A stretch of 64,000 bases of DNA from assembly GCF_014212315.1 (NCBI RefSeq), contig NZ_JACKXE010000001.1:186001-250000 (forward strand), read 5' to 3'. Source of the stretch: Nocardioides luti (lineage in GTDB: Bacteria > Actinomycetota > Actinomycetes > Propionibacteriales > Nocardioidaceae). The notes under the pieces were generated by a model. It was not told the DNA's origin. It did no database searches and was given only the letters and a program-made list of their open reading frames with translations. Both the position numbers and the translations under genes were made by a program. Numbering within the stretch: the stretch's first letter is position 1; every line of letters begins with the position of its first letter. Shown here one piece after another: positions 63,760 through 64,000 of this stretch.

Positions 63760-64000
63760 GTGAGCACCACTCTTCCCCCGTCCGCGCGTCTCGCCTGGTG
63801 GGGCACGGCCTGGCTGCGGGGTCACGTCGTCACCGACCTCCTCATCGACGCCGTGCTCGAGGACGACGCGACCCACGCCGTCGTCGGGCTCGCGGGTGCG
63901 GACGGCACCGAGACGCTCGTGACCGGCCTCGGTCGGCTGCGCGCCGCGGGGGCCGAGGGCCTCGGGCTCGCCGTCCCGGCCGAGGGCGACCCGGTCGGGC
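63760..64000 (+). CDS. Hypothetical protein, N-terminal part
   Basis: Partial gene, cut by the right edge; 80 residues visible from GTG 63760, beginning STTLPPSARLAWWGTAWLRG and continuing with VTDLLIDAVLEDDATHAVVG. No domain is recognised. The reading frame stays open to the edge with strong GC-rich third positions, and a TATCCT hexamer lies 8 nt upstream, supporting a real gene. Divergent from the ABC ATPase. Confidence 0.6.
   Translation, partial: MSTTLPPSARLAWWGTAWLRGHVVTDLLIDAVLEDDATHAVVGLAGADGTETLVTGLGRLRAAGAEGLGLAVPAEGDPVG

Overview
The window is chromosomal DNA from a high-GC actinobacterium, most likely Nocardioidaceae (Nocardioides-like). This is inferred from very GC-rich codon use, many GTG starts, GTGA/ATGA stop-start overlaps, and actinobacterial families: the MSMEG_4193-type phosphomutase/DUF3090/SCO1664 trio, DUF5703, GuaB1, class F sortase, the CE1758/CE1759 flavin pair and an F420-type LLM enzyme. 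I see about 59 protein genes, one tRNA-Leu(GAG), no rRNA, no CRISPR array, no transposase and no phage genes. No gene-free stretch exceeds 300 bp; the largest (about 150-220 bp) hold promoters or repeats.

Layout. 1-4700: housekeeping genes (SCO1664-type kinase-like protein, DUF3090, phosphomutase, CorA, UppP, aldo/keto reductase, DUF5703). 4701-11687: M20 peptidase, tRNA-Leu, Tat-type phosphoesterase, an orphan LysR-type effector domain, BCCT transporter and a ferritin-like bundle. 11766-21142: GuaB1, ankyrin protein, galactokinase, WYL regulator, pentapeptide-DinB protein, DUF2252, small membrane proteins, a Lys/Ala-rich protein, and a P-loop kinase fused to an LLM oxidoreductase. 21186-26045: two translationally coupled acyl-CoA dehydrogenases behind a perfect palindrome, peptide deformylase, GNAT and a HIT-like protein. 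26077-36549: one giant secreted protein (about 3490 aa), a metzincin protease followed by about 28 Ig-like repeats. 36649-41767: TrmH, siroheme-type methyltransferase, YbhB, a flavin reductase/LLM pair and a membrane protein. 41721-46807: a surface-protein locus (His/Gly-rich protein, class F sortase, Asn/Gly-rich putative substrate, CAP protein), then catalase.

46823-57356 is the most pathway-like region: dimethylglycine-dehydrogenase-like enzyme, choline-kinase-like phosphotransferase and amino-acid permease on one strand; a GntR/FadR regulator, glutamine-synthetase-like ligase, aldehyde dehydrogenase, SDR and gamma-glutamyl hydrolase on the other. Together these fit catabolism of an amine or amino alcohol through gamma-glutamyl intermediates. 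A dispersed ~38-bp repeat family has expanded here, and one copy supplies the only plausible start codon of the dehydrogenase. A phosphodiesterase and an alpha/beta hydrolase follow. The right end carries nitroreductase, RDD, TauE/SafE, SPFH, NfeD, an ABC ATPase and a gene cut by the window edge.

Two window-wide patterns stand out. At least 16 genes have a TANNNT-like hexamer ending 6-8 nt before the start codon, as expected of leaderless transcripts. Several convergent gene pairs are separated by GC-rich hairpins that include one or both stop codons.
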